Positions 43,084-52,722 of a stretch of 64,000 nt of DNA are shown here, in pieces. The position numbers and the translations under genes are program-made. The stretch is from CAYVBJ01 sp964517005. GTDB lineage: Bacteria; Bacteroidota; Rhodothermia; Balneolales; Balneolaceae. The stretch is taken from assembly GCA_964517005.1 (NCBI GenBank), contig CAZFAJ010000004.1:1-64000 (forward strand), written 5' to 3'. Numbering within the stretch: the stretch's first letter is position 1; each line of letters starts with the position of its first letter. The notes below the pieces were generated by a model, which saw nothing but the letters and a program-made list of their open reading frames with translations, ran no database searches and had not been told where the DNA came from.

Positions 43084-43605
43084 TTAATTATTAATAAGTT
43101 CTTCAATTACACGATCTGTTATATCCACTCCTCTGCCGGAGGAGTAATAGACAATGGGATCGCCTGTACTTGCAGTTTTATTGATCACATAGTCAAGATT
43201 CAGATCCCCGGCAATCAGTTCCATCTTAGTCTCTATTTTTATCAACAGCGGGTTTAACAATTCATTTTGCTTTTGCTGAATCTGGTTTTGAACACTTCTT
43301 TGATAGTTCTCAAGTTCTTCTTCCATTTCAGTCAATTGCTCTTCCCTGTTCTGTTTTTCCTCTTCGCTTAAGTTACCTGCTTCCACCTGCTCGGTATATT
43401 CAGTTACATCTTCGATCCAGCTTGTATACCTGTTTTGAAAATCATTTTGCTTTTCCTCAATAAAGCTATCCAGCTCTGCCTGTACACCTTGTGTCTCAGG
43501 CATCGCCTCAAGAACAGCCTGCGGATTCATAATACCCACTTTTAACTGCGCAAAAACAGTAAAAGGAAGTATTAATATGAATGTTGTTAATAATAGTTTT
43601 TTCAT
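43084..43605 (-). CDS. OmpH/Skp-family periplasmic chaperone, copy 2
   Basis: 173 residues with a signal peptide (about 19 residues, ending VFA-Q), the LKVGIMNPQAVLEAMPET core and a Glu/Gln-rich coiled-coil hairpin. It lies between two similar genes and probably arose by duplication. Same inferred role in outer-membrane protein delivery; copies may form mixed trimers or have separate clients. 15 nt before copy 1. Confidence 0.9.
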   Translation of the reverse strand: MKKLLLTTFILILPFTVFAQLKVGIMNPQAVLEAMPETQGVQAELDSFIEEKQNDFQNRYTSWIEDVTEYTEQVEAGNLSEEEKQNREEQLTEMEEELENYQRSVQNQIQQKQNELLNPLLIKIETKMELIAGDLNLDYVINKTASTGDPIVYYSSGRGVDITDRVIEELINN

Positions 43606-43651
43606 ATGGTCACGTATATTTTATAGCGTTCAAATTTAATATTATTCTTAC

Positions 43652-44209
43652 TCAATTACCTAAACGACTTACATCTATACCAAGCTCTAACAGTACTTCA
43701 TCTGTTAAGTTCCACTCATTACGGGCATAGAGAATTTGAATATCCTCAGATCTGTCAAAAATAAAGTCATAGCCATCACGAACTGCAATTTGATTTATTG
43801 CATCAAAAATTTTTCTCTGTATAGGTTCAAGTAACTCTTTTTGCTGTTCAAAATACTCACCTTCAGGACCGAATTTTTGCTCTAAAAACCTGTCCCTTTC
43901 TCTTTTCAGAGCTTCGATCTCATTCAATTTCTCCTGCCTGATATCTTCTGTATACAAGATTTCGCGGGTTTCAAAATCTTCTTCCAGCTCTTGAATATTG
44001 TTCTCCATTTCTCTTAATTCATCCCTCCACGATTCACTTAAGATATTTAACCTCTGCTCAATTCCTGAATACTCAGGCATTCTTTCGAGTATAAAATCAG
44101 AATCAACATAACCAAATTTTTGACTTTTTTGACTTTGCTGAGCTGTCGCGGAAATTGTTACTAAGAATAGTAACGCAAAAGTAAGCTTATAAATTTTCTG
44201 CAAATTCAT
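43652..44209 (-). CDS. OmpH/Skp-family periplasmic chaperone, copy 3
   Basis: 185 residues from the ATG at 44207-44209, which starts a clear signal peptide (MNLQKIYKLTFALLFLVTIS). A longer in-frame start at 44347 lies inside bamA and has no support. The core reads KFGYVDSDFILERMPEY, followed by an acidic coiled coil and a C-terminal region. It starts 1 nt after the bamA stop, so it is the copy most tightly tied to bamA expression. Confidence 0.9.
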   Translation of the reverse strand: MNLQKIYKLTFALLFLVTISATAQQSQKSQKFGYVDSDFILERMPEYSGIEQRLNILSESWRDELREMENNIQELEEDFETREILYTEDIRQEKLNEIEALKRERDRFLEQKFGPEGEYFEQQKELLEPIQRKIFDAINQIAVRDGYDFIFDRSEDIQILYARNEWNLTDEVLLELGIDVSRLGN

Positions 44210-44210
44210 T

Positions 44211-46709
44211 TTAAAATGGTGCTCCAATATTGAATAGAAATTCCCATTCTCCTGCTTCAAGTCCGTTTCCTTCTGTTGAACGCGGTGTTCCGTCAAATCT
44301 GTATCCATAACTGATATCAACCAGTCCAAGAATCGGCAAAAATACACGTGCCCCGAATCCGGCAGCTCTTTTTAAGTTAAACGGATCAAATCTGTCGAGA
44401 TCCAAAAAGGCATTACCTGCATCAAAAAAGGTATAGGGAATAAGCTGTAACTGATCTGACGAAACCGCCGGATAGCGTAACTCCATATCATACTTACTGA
44501 AAACACGTCCGCCTACCAGGTTTCGATTTTCATCAAGCGGTGAAATAACGCCATTGAACCCGCCGGGGAAACCACGCATATCAATATTGTCATTCAGAAA
44601 ATTTTGCCGTTGCTGTATCGGGGTTCCTCCAATAAAAAATCGCTGAAAATTACTTTGGTCATCACTTACAAAATGGCCGAGGTACCCATAGGATGCTCCA
44701 GCTGAGAGAACCAGTTTGCCAACGATAGCCGTGTGGTGCTGATAATTCGTTTTGATTTTAAAGAATTGTTCAAAAGCGGGGAAGGGAAGACCGAACTCTG
44801 CTGAGAGGCTAAATTTGGATCCTCTGCTCGGAGAAATCGGGTTGTTGGTAGAGTTTCTTTCAAGCACCTGACTCACACTCAGAATATTAGCGCGCCCATC
44901 ATCAAATACCTGTGAAAAACCTCTTGAATCAATCGCCTGGTAGTTTAGTATCGTCCGTGTTATAAAAAAGTCATCCGGCCACTTCAGCTGCTGCCCCAAA
45001 CTTACACTTGCGGAAAATAGCTCGTTTCTTCTTCGTTGATTGGAAAACGGTGAACTTCGGAAATTGAGTAAATCATAAGAGAAATTTACACCCAGTGATC
45101 TCGGCTTTCCTCCAAGCCAGGGTTCGGTAAAACCTAAATTGTAACTTTGGAAGCCGCTTCCCGTAATTTGCACACCAATGGATAACCTTTGGCCATCACC
45201 TGAAGGAATCGGGTCCCAACCGCCTTCTTCAAACATTCGCTGAACAGAAAAATTATTGAAATTTACTCTTGCAGCAAGAATTAATCCTACATTTCTTCCT
45301 CCAAACCCGCCGGAAAATTCAAAATTGTCACTGCTTTCCGATTCCTGAAGCCTGTAAGTAATATCTACTGTCTTCTCTTGTTGATCGGGCGCAAGATCCG
45401 GCTGTATTCCTTCCGGCCTGAAATATCCAAGCTGACCCAACTCACGCAGCGTCCTGATAATTGCAGCCCGGCTGTAGGTTTGCCCGGGTGCAGTTCGCAG
45501 GGTTCTTCGAACTACATCATCATGAGTTTTTGTATTACCTGTAAAAGATACATCTCTTATGGTTGCAATTTCATCCTCTATAATTTCAAAGTGAATGTCA
45601 ATAGAGTCTTCCGCCACAATTTCGATATCGGGCATAATTTGTGAAAAGAGATAACCGATATTCTGATAGAGGCTTGTAACATCTGAATTATCCTGGCTAA
45701 ATTCCCACCTTTCGCTAAAAAGTGATTCATTAAAAATATCTCCTTTTTCAAAACCGAGAGATTGGGATAACTGTTCGTCCGTATACACGGTGTTTCCTTC
45801 CCATGTAATATCACGCACTTTGTATTGAGGCCCCTCGTGTAACTCAAAATCGATGGCTATTCCCTCTTTGTTTCCTTTCCATTCGTCGATATAAACTGAA
45901 TCTTCGATGATTCGCATATCCAGGTATCCCTGATCACGGTAGAAAGTTATCAGATTATCTATACCTTCTTCATGTTTTTCACGAATAAAAAGATGTTTCT
46001 TGAAAAATCTCCACCATCTGTCCTGTTTAATTTCTTTGAATTCACCTCTCAACTTACCGTCACTGAAATCTTCATTCCCTTCGAACCTGATGTGCCGCAC
46101 TTTAATCCTTTCTCCGGGATCAATTTTGAAAGTCAGGTTTATCCTGTTTCTCTCGTCATTGCTCATTTCTTCTTCTACTGCAACTTCGGTTTTCCAATAC
46201 CCTTTTTCCAGGTAATACTCTTTGATTGTGGTGATGGCCTGACTTCTCACGGATTTTGTTACCGCAAACCCCCTGAGCAAATTTACCTCTTCCCGGAGAT
46301 CCTTACGCTGGGATTTTTTAATTCCTTCAAATTCAAATCTGTCAAGCCTTGGCATTTCCCGAACTGAGATAATGATATTTACCGCAGAACCCGTCAGTTC
46401 TTCATATTGAATTTCCACATCTTCAAAAAGGCCGGTTCTGTGTAACTGGAAAATTGCAGTTGATATTTCGTCACCCGGTATGGTAATTGTGCTGCCAACC
46501 TGTAACGCGCTGCTGCTGATAATATAACTCTCCCTGGCGGTCTCTATACCCTTGACAATAATTTCATTAATTACATACTGCTCAGGCGAAGATTTTGTGG
46601 GATCTACGATATTGATAAAATCTGAATCCTGAGCGGTTATAATATTTGTGAAACCTGATCCAAGTACTATAAGGAGTAAACTACAAATGAACTGCTTGTT
46701 TTTGAACAC
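44211..46709 (-). CDS. bamA: outer membrane protein assembly factor BamA
   Basis: 832 residues, GTG start. A signal peptide (about 26 residues) is followed by five POTRA repeats in the first half (for example VNEIIVKGIETA near 45-56, KVRHIRFEGNEDF near 205-217, TIRDVSFTGNTKT near 383-395), then a 16-strand barrel of the Omp85 family. FGARVFLPILGLVDISYGYRFDG near the end carries the conserved barrel motif region. It inserts outer-membrane beta-barrels. It lies 15 nt after uppS and is followed by three Skp-like genes. Confidence 0.96.
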   Translation of the reverse strand: MFKNKQFICSLLLIVLGSGFTNIITAQDSDFINIVDPTKSSPEQYVINEIIVKGIETARESYIISSSALQVGSTITIPGDEISTAIFQLHRTGLFEDVEIQYEELTGSAVNIIISVREMPRLDRFEFEGIKKSQRKDLREEVNLLRGFAVTKSVRSQAITTIKEYYLEKGYWKTEVAVEEEMSNDERNRINLTFKIDPGERIKVRHIRFEGNEDFSDGKLRGEFKEIKQDRWWRFFKKHLFIREKHEEGIDNLITFYRDQGYLDMRIIEDSVYIDEWKGNKEGIAIDFELHEGPQYKVRDITWEGNTVYTDEQLSQSLGFEKGDIFNESLFSERWEFSQDNSDVTSLYQNIGYLFSQIMPDIEIVAEDSIDIHFEIIEDEIATIRDVSFTGNTKTHDDVVRRTLRTAPGQTYSRAAIIRTLRELGQLGYFRPEGIQPDLAPDQQEKTVDITYRLQESESSDNFEFSGGFGGRNVGLILAARVNFNNFSVQRMFEEGGWDPIPSGDGQRLSIGVQITGSGFQSYNLGFTEPWLGGKPRSLGVNFSYDLLNFRSSPFSNQRRRNELFSASVSLGQQLKWPDDFFITRTILNYQAIDSRGFSQVFDDGRANILSVSQVLERNSTNNPISPSRGSKFSLSAEFGLPFPAFEQFFKIKTNYQHHTAIVGKLVLSAGASYGYLGHFVSDDQSNFQRFFIGGTPIQQRQNFLNDNIDMRGFPGGFNGVISPLDENRNLVGGRVFSKYDMELRYPAVSSDQLQLIPYTFFDAGNAFLDLDRFDPFNLKRAAGFGARVFLPILGLVDISYGYRFDGTPRSTEGNGLEAGEWEFLFNIGAPF

Positions 46710-46724
46710 GAAATGCTTAATACT

Positions 46725-47552
46725 TTAAGAAATTATTTTATCAATCATAGATAAGGTCATCCCTTTTGAATGACCATTACGAAGTTTACCGTATCTACGA
46801 TCACGTTTTTGAAATGAGTTTATTGCCTTATAAAGCTCATCTCTGCGAAAATCCGGCCAGTAGGTCTGTGTTATATATAATTCGGAATAAGCGAGCTGCC
46901 AGAGCAGGAAGTTACTAATCCGGAATTCACCGCTGGTGCGAATAATCAGGTCGGGATCTGGTACATTTGCCGTTGACAAATGCCTGCTTATAAATTGATC
47001 GTCAATTAAGTCGGGATCAAGCTCTTCATCCTTTACCATTTTAGCAATTTTTTTCACAGCCTCGGTTATATCCCACCGGCCTGAATAACTAAGAGCAAGA
47101 CATAACTGCAGCCTGTCGTTATGCCTGGTTAATTCAACTGCTTCATGAAGCTCTTTCTGGCACTCTTTTGGAAAGCGGTCGATTTGCCCGATTGTAGATA
47201 AACGGATGTTGTTGCTGTGCAAATTATCAGCTTCTTTTCTCAAAGAGGATACCAGTATACGCATCAAACCTTTCACTTCATCACCGGGACGCTCCCAGTT
47301 TTCGGTTGAAAAAGCATACAGGGTAAGATATTTAACACCAAGTTGAGCGCAGGCTTCCGTAATGTCTTTTACTGAATCGACTCCTGCTTTATGGCCCAGA
47401 ATCCTTACATTTCCCTTCCTCTGTGCCCATCGCCCGTTCCCATCCATAATGATGGCTATATGTCTTGGAACAGTGCCTGAAGTTTGTACTCTCTTCTGAA
47501 GACGTTTGTCTTCAGAAGTCTGTTTCTTTTTTGTAAGTGTTAACGGCTCCAA
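46725..47552 (-). CDS. uppS: undecaprenyl diphosphate synthase (isoprenyl transferase)
   Basis: 275 residues, TTG start, with a 30-residue basic N-terminal extension before the fold. HIAIIMDGNGRWAQRKG near 31-47 contains the catalytic Asp and the FPP site, and IIRTSGEFRISNFLLWQLAYSE near 207-228 is the IPP-binding region. It makes C55-PP for peptidoglycan and other envelope glycans. First gene directly in front of bamA. Confidence 0.95.
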   Translation of the reverse strand: MEPLTLTKKKQTSEDKRLQKRVQTSGTVPRHIAIIMDGNGRWAQRKGNVRILGHKAGVDSVKDITEACAQLGVKYLTLYAFSTENWERPGDEVKGLMRILVSSLRKEADNLHSNNIRLSTIGQIDRFPKECQKELHEAVELTRHNDRLQLCLALSYSGRWDITEAVKKIAKMVKDEELDPDLIDDQFISRHLSTANVPDPDLIIRTSGEFRISNFLLWQLAYSELYITQTYWPDFRRDELYKAINSFQKRDRRYGKLRNGHSKGMTLSMIDKIIS

Positions 47553-47617
47553 AACATTACCTCTTTCATTAGTATTACAAGCCTTTTAAATTAGAGCTGT
47601 TTACTTCCTTAATCAAG

Positions 47618-48103
47618 TTAGAAATCTTTAGATAATTCTTTCAGCGAATATTCAAGTTCAATCATGTCACAGGCAGCATGTGCAGCTTCCGCACCCTTGT
47701 TGCCTTTCTCGCTGCTTGCTCTTTCAACAGCCTGTTCAACGTTATCCGTAGTTAATACACCAAATGCCACAGGTTTGCCTGTAGAAATATTGATATCTGT
47801 AATTCCACGGTTAACAGCATCACAAACATAATCAAAATGGGGTGTGCCGCCTCTGATAACGGCACCGATAGCAACAACGGCATCCACGTTCAGGTATTCT
47901 ATGCACTTTTTACAAGCCAGCGGAAGTTCGTAAGCCCCGGGACATCTTAAAAGTACAATTTGTTTTTCAGGGATTCCTATACTTCTGAGAGTATTAATTG
48001 CGCCATCTGCCATCTTATCCGTGATAAAAGAATTCCACTTAGCCGCAACCACAGCAACTTTAATATTACTCCAATTTACTTCTTTTTTTTGAACCTGCGC
48101 CAT
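47618..48103 (-). CDS. ribH: 6,7-dimethyl-8-ribityllumazine synthase
   Basis: 161 residues. The conserved PGAYELPLACK near 55-65 and GAVIRGGTPHFDYVCD near 81-96 with the catalytic His are present. It condenses the pyrimidine from GTP with dihydroxybutanone phosphate, the penultimate riboflavin step. No other rib genes and no FMN riboswitch are nearby. It starts 10 nt after the PHP gene. Confidence 0.95.
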   Translation of the reverse strand: MAQVQKKEVNWSNIKVAVVAAKWNSFITDKMADGAINTLRSIGIPEKQIVLLRCPGAYELPLACKKCIEYLNVDAVVAIGAVIRGGTPHFDYVCDAVNRGITDINISTGKPVAFGVLTTDNVEQAVERASSEKGNKGAEAAHAACDMIELEYSLKELSKDF

Positions 48104-48113
48104 TTGAACACTC

Positions 48114-48953
48114 TTATATTAAAGCTTCTTTTCTTCGCTGCGACATCCTTTTTATTGATTGCAGATATTTTTCACTAAGAGTAACAATACCAAAATATGG
48201 ATCATACTCCCTGCCGGTACCATGAAAATCACTGCCACCGGTAATTAAAAGGTTTTTCTGCTTTGCCAATTCAATGTACGTTTTTTGTCTGTCAAAATTG
48301 TGGCTGGGATGAATACATTCTATTCCGTCAATATGTAATGCAAGAATCTCTTCTACCAGCTCCGGGTTTCCGATCACAGAAGGGTGGGCAAGTGACGTAA
48401 TACCACCAGCCGAAGATAAGATTTCAACACACTCGGGTATCTCAACATAGTCAACCCTCACATCCCCCAAAACATCGCTGCTCAGATATCGAATAAAAGC
48501 CTCGGAAATAGAGCCTACATAATTTTTTTTTATCATTAGTGACGCAAGATGAGGCCTGCCTACATTTTTACCTCTTGCCTGTGCAATAACTTCTTCTATA
48601 TCAATCCTGATTCCCTTTTTGGAGATCAGCTCTAAAATCATTTTCATCCTCTTTAACCTGGCCTTGCGCTGACTCCTGAGCATGCTCAGCATATCTTCAT
48701 TTTCAGGATCAAAAAAATAGGCCAAAATATGAATTTCCGATTTTTTATATCGGGCTGTTATTTCAACACCGCTTACCAATTCTATGGGCAATGATATCGC
48801 TTCATCCCTGATTTTTAAAAATCCTTCAATTGTGTCATGATCTGTGACAGCAAGGGTAGATAATCCTTTTGATACAGCAAGGGTTAACAGTTCCGAAGGA
48901 GCGCAGGCCCCGTCTGATGATGTGGTATGTGTATGTAAATCTGCCTTTGCCAA
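48114..48953 (-). CDS. PHP-domain phosphoesterase
   Basis: 279 residues, TTG start. Metal ligands of the PHP fold are present: ADLHTHTTSSDG at 4-15, TDHDT near 37-41, SGVEITA near 61-67, a His in IHILAY near 74, SLAHP near 190, and GGSDFHG near 248. It belongs to the RNase AM/YciV (3',5'-nucleoside bisphosphate phosphatase or 5'-exonuclease) type. The exact substrate is not set. It starts 5 nt after ctpA. Confidence 0.85.
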   Translation of the reverse strand: MAKADLHTHTTSSDGACAPSELLTLAVSKGLSTLAVTDHDTIEGFLKIRDEAISLPIELVSGVEITARYKKSEIHILAYFFDPENEDMLSMLRSQRKARLKRMKMILELISKKGIRIDIEEVIAQARGKNVGRPHLASLMIKKNYVGSISEAFIRYLSSDVLGDVRVDYVEIPECVEILSSAGGITSLAHPSVIGNPELVEEILALHIDGIECIHPSHNFDRQKTYIELAKQKNLLITGGSDFHGTGREYDPYFGIVTLSEKYLQSIKRMSQRRKEALI

Positions 48954-48958
48954 AAACC

Positions 48959-50596
48959 TTATGGTTTTAGTATGTCTTGATACTCTTTTTTATTTAATAA
49001 ATCTATTGCTTTCCGGAAAACTTCATCGCTTTCAAGCATCAATTTCTGCCTCTCATCCTGACCTTTTTTTCTTGTCACCCATTCAAGCTCCAGCATTTTA
49101 TAAATATTTTCTCTGTTTGCCAACAGATTCTCTTTCTTTTTGGCAGCAAGCATTCCTTCCAGATTTTCTAAATGCTCTTTAGCCGTTCCCGCTACGGAAA
49201 AGAGCTCTATATTATCTTCAAGTGCAGTGAGATGCCGGTCAGCTTCAGTTTCATAATCAAACTGCTGGTTCTGCAGGTAATCTTCAAATTCTTCAAAGAT
49301 ATTTTCGCTAAACTCCTCATCACTGTTTTGGGAAATATAATCATTTACAAAAAAGAAAAAGTGATTTCGCTGCATCAGGGCAGTTTCCAGAATTGAGGGC
49401 TTATCTCTCGGAATCAGTATATCGGGTTCAATCCCTTCTCCATCATAGACGGTACGTCCGTTTTTGGTTTTGAATACGGATCTGAACTTTTTTCTTTCGG
49501 CCGTACTCATTTCCGCAATTTCACTGCCCGTATAATCAATTGCCTGAATGCTTCTTCCGCTGGGTATAAAATATTTGGATACAGTGATTTTAATGGACGT
49601 GTTGTAAGAAAGTGGTTTCACAATTTGGACCAGCCCCTTCCCAAAGCTCTTTTCACCGACTATAACACCCCGGTCAAGATCCTGAAATGCACCGGAGACA
49701 ATCTCAGACGCACTTGCACTGCCGTTATTTATCAGAACAACAAGTGGAAGATTTTCAAAAAGCGGAGTCTCTTCAGTGGCGTAAACATTATTTTGTGATT
49801 CATGCCGCCCCCTTGTTTCAACAACTGTAACCCCCGGTTCAATAAATTTATCCACGATATCAACAGACTCGTTAAGCAAGCCTCCGGGATTGTTTCTAAG
49901 ATCTAAAATCAATCCCTCCAGCGGCTGTTCCCGATTAAAGGATATCAACTGTTCACGCACTTCTTCGGCTGCATTCTGGCCAAAGCGGCTTAATTGCAGA
50001 TAGGCAATTTCCTTTCTCTTCCCGAAGCGCTCAGCAAATGATATATTCTTAACATCAATACGCTCTCTTTGAAGCGTGTAAACAATTTCTGATTCAATGC
50101 CGGGACGCCTTATTGTGAGTGTCACTTCCGATCCGATGTCCCCAATCGTGAGCTGCTGCACTTCCTCGGGAGTTAAATCATTTGTCTCCAGGTTATTTAT
50201 TTTCACAATAATATCGCCCGGCAGCAGGCCCGCACGATCGGCAGGATAACCTTCCATAGGAGCAATTATTACGATCTGATCGCCCCTGAATCCGGCTTCA
50301 AGTCCGATTCCGCCATATCCGCCCGTGGAAAATATTTCCATCTGCTGCTGCTGACCCTCATCAATGAACACTGTGTAGGGGTCGAGTTTTTCGAGCATGG
50401 CATTAATGCCACTTTCCATTAAAAGCTCCGGGGGGATTTCGTCTACATACTGTGTTGCTACCTCTTTGTAAACATCAGAAAAAATAGTTAACTGCTTTTT
50501 TATCTCAAAAAACGGATCACTATCTCTCACAAATGCTGCAAAGAGAAATGAAATCAGCAGTAATACAGCCACTGCTGATAAATTTTTAAACTTCAT
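48959..50596 (-). CDS. C-terminal processing peptidase (S41)
   Basis: 545 residues. An N-terminal signal/anchor at 6-22, a PDZ domain (about 90-175, with GGIGLEAGF), and the S41 protease with the catalytic serine in NNGSASASEIVSGA near 290 and lysine in GEKSFGKGLVQ near 317. The remaining C-terminal part is helical and acidic. It is a periplasmic protease that trims or degrades envelope proteins, in some species peptidoglycan hydrolases; being next to mltD makes that link attractive. 13 nt after mltD. Confidence 0.93.
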   Translation of the reverse strand: MKFKNLSAVAVLLLISFLFAAFVRDSDPFFEIKKQLTIFSDVYKEVATQYVDEIPPELLMESGINAMLEKLDPYTVFIDEGQQQQMEIFSTGGYGGIGLEAGFRGDQIVIIAPMEGYPADRAGLLPGDIIVKINNLETNDLTPEEVQQLTIGDIGSEVTLTIRRPGIESEIVYTLQRERIDVKNISFAERFGKRKEIAYLQLSRFGQNAAEEVREQLISFNREQPLEGLILDLRNNPGGLLNESVDIVDKFIEPGVTVVETRGRHESQNNVYATEETPLFENLPLVVLINNGSASASEIVSGAFQDLDRGVIVGEKSFGKGLVQIVKPLSYNTSIKITVSKYFIPSGRSIQAIDYTGSEIAEMSTAERKKFRSVFKTKNGRTVYDGEGIEPDILIPRDKPSILETALMQRNHFFFFVNDYISQNSDEEFSENIFEEFEDYLQNQQFDYETEADRHLTALEDNIELFSVAGTAKEHLENLEGMLAAKKKENLLANRENIYKMLELEWVTRKKGQDERQKLMLESDEVFRKAIDLLNKKEYQDILKP

Positions 50597-50609
50597 GTTT
50601 CTCGGTTTA

Positions 50610-52598
50610 CTATGATTGCCTTTCTATCTTTAACTCCTGACCTGCATAAATTCTTGTGCCATTCAGATTATTTGTTCTTTGAATGCTGGCAACCGAGACT
50701 CCGAATTTTTTTGCAATGCTGCTAAGTGTTTCATTTCGTCTGACTGTATAGGATATCTCTTCCCCTGAATTCTGGCTGCTATTTGGAACATCAGCAAATA
50801 TATTCTGTCCGCTGCGTTGGCGTTTTTCCAAATTCTGCTTTTGATCAAATTTCAAGGAGTTAATCTGCTTATAAAAATCACGCCTGCTGTTTGGCACGTG
50901 AACCGTTACGGATTGCCCGACACGTATGGTGTTGCTGATACCATTCCACGCTCTTATTTGCCATGCTCTCACATCGTGCCATTCAGCGATATGTCCGATT
51001 GTATCTCCGCTTTTAACAGTATATGAAACCGGTGTGGTATTGGGCGGAGCCTGAACCTTTGCCCGCTTGCCTCTGGCAGCAGTACGTCTTGGCTGGTTGC
51101 TTGGCCTGTCGGCAGAAATTGTTTCCATGGCACCCGGTGCAACGGGAACGACAATGGTCTGGCCGGGGTAAATGGTGGAACTTAAATTTTCATTTGATTC
51201 AAACAAAGCCCTAACAGATGTACCGTAACGTCTCGCAATAAATCCGAGAGTCTCGCCACTGTTCACTGTGTGCATGGCAACTTCCTGCGACCTTTTCTCT
51301 TTTGGAATTTCACGGTATGCAAGTAAAAATTCTTCTTTTTTCCCGGCGGGTATTTTCAGCGGATAGGAATCTCCGGGAGGTGTTGCCCACCGCAGCAGTT
51401 CAGGATTATAATCCTTTAGCTCCGCTAACGAAATATTCAGGGCTTCGGCCAGTGCTTCCAGTGGCATAAGGCCGTCTACGCCAACTACATCATATTTGTA
51501 CGGCTGACCATTATAATTTTTTTGAAATCCAAACTCTTCCGGGTTCATAGCAACCATGGTTGCAGCAATGAAACCGGGTACATAACCGCGGGTCTCCCGT
51601 GGCAGATATGGGTAAGCCACCCAGTAGTCTTCTACACCGCCTGCAGCCCTGATCGCACGCCGGAGTCCTCTCGGGCTAATATTGTAATTCGCCATGGCAA
51701 GGTGCCAGTCACCCCAAATATTATGCAGATCCTTAAGGTGCCTTGCAGCAGCACGCGTTGATTTAACCGGATCTCTTCGTTCATCAACCCACCAGTTTAC
51801 TTCAAGTCCGTACATAGCCCCTGTTGCCCGTATAAACTGCCACATACCAACAGCAGACGCCCAGCTTCTCGCTACCGGCACAAGCCCGCTTTCAATCATT
51901 GAGAGATGAATCAATTCTTCCGGCACCCCTTCTTCATTAAAAATTTCACGCATCATCGGAAAATACTTTTCCGACCTTTCAAGCCATCGGTCCATCACAT
52001 CCGGCCTGCGCATGGTGTAATACATCAAATGCCGGTTCACATGCTGATTTTGAACCAGTGGCACCTGGGTCTTTTTAAGTGAAATGTTATCCGGAAGAGA
52101 ATATCCTTCGGCAATCCAGTTATCAGAATCAGAAAGCAACTCCTCCTGGATCGCAAATATTTCTCCCTCTACCTCATTACCTGTTTCTGATATTCCATAA
52201 AATTCTCTGTATTCAGCCATTACTGTTCGGTATAACTCAGCAAATCTTCTCTCATTCTGAACTTCCGGGTAGTCGTCCATCAATGACTGTATAGAGGCAA
52301 GCGCATCATTGATATAGGATTCTGCCTGCACAAGATCATTTTTAAGCTGTGATTCTATAGAAAGAACGTGCATTCTGTAAACATCAGAAATGCGGCTGAG
52401 CTGCTCTTTCTGGAGATCGTCGAGAGGCTTTCTTGTTGCTGCAACTTCCGGTTCATTATTTCCGATACCAAGAGGACTATCGAATGGAAGCAGTATTTTC
52501 TGCACAGGAATTTTTTTGTGCTCGATATCCTTTCCGTTGTCCTGTCCATAGGCAACAGAGCTGATAAATAATGAAAAAACAATGATCAGACGTAACAT
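50610..52598 (-). CDS. membrane-bound lytic transglycosylase D-like with LysM domains
   Basis: 662 residues with a signal peptide (about 19). A helical region (about 50-210) precedes an SLT/GH23 domain with the catalytic Glu in LSMIESGLVP near 227-236 and the MWQFIRATG, MANYNISPRGLRRAI stretches. Three LysM repeats follow near 430-475, 510-560 and 615-660, each with the YTV/HTV...SGDT/GETL pattern. It cleaves the glycan strands of peptidoglycan. It lacks an obvious lipobox, so it may be soluble and held by LysM. Confidence 0.9.
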   Translation of the reverse strand: MLRLIIVFSLFISSVAYGQDNGKDIEHKKIPVQKILLPFDSPLGIGNNEPEVAATRKPLDDLQKEQLSRISDVYRMHVLSIESQLKNDLVQAESYINDALASIQSLMDDYPEVQNERRFAELYRTVMAEYREFYGISETGNEVEGEIFAIQEELLSDSDNWIAEGYSLPDNISLKKTQVPLVQNQHVNRHLMYYTMRRPDVMDRWLERSEKYFPMMREIFNEEGVPEELIHLSMIESGLVPVARSWASAVGMWQFIRATGAMYGLEVNWWVDERRDPVKSTRAAARHLKDLHNIWGDWHLAMANYNISPRGLRRAIRAAGGVEDYWVAYPYLPRETRGYVPGFIAATMVAMNPEEFGFQKNYNGQPYKYDVVGVDGLMPLEALAEALNISLAELKDYNPELLRWATPPGDSYPLKIPAGKKEEFLLAYREIPKEKRSQEVAMHTVNSGETLGFIARRYGTSVRALFESNENLSSTIYPGQTIVVPVAPGAMETISADRPSNQPRRTAARGKRAKVQAPPNTTPVSYTVKSGDTIGHIAEWHDVRAWQIRAWNGISNTIRVGQSVTVHVPNSRRDFYKQINSLKFDQKQNLEKRQRSGQNIFADVPNSSQNSGEEISYTVRRNETLSSIAKKFGVSVASIQRTNNLNGTRIYAGQELKIERQS

Positions 52599-52722
52599 AT
52601 TGAGATTGAGTTAGTAGTTAATGACGATTATCAGTTTGCTTTAAGAAACGGTTTTGTATTCCTTAATATAGAGTTTTCCAGATAGCAGTGTAATTTGCTT
52701 AATCATTTCATCGGATGCAAAA

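Noticed and set aside
44211..44347. Longer N-terminus for the third OmpH-like protein
   Set aside because: The extra 46 codons lie inside bamA and would bury the clear signal peptide that begins at 44209.
47553..48113. FMN riboswitch near ribH
   Set aside because: The gap before ribH is only 10 nt and no RFN element is seen.
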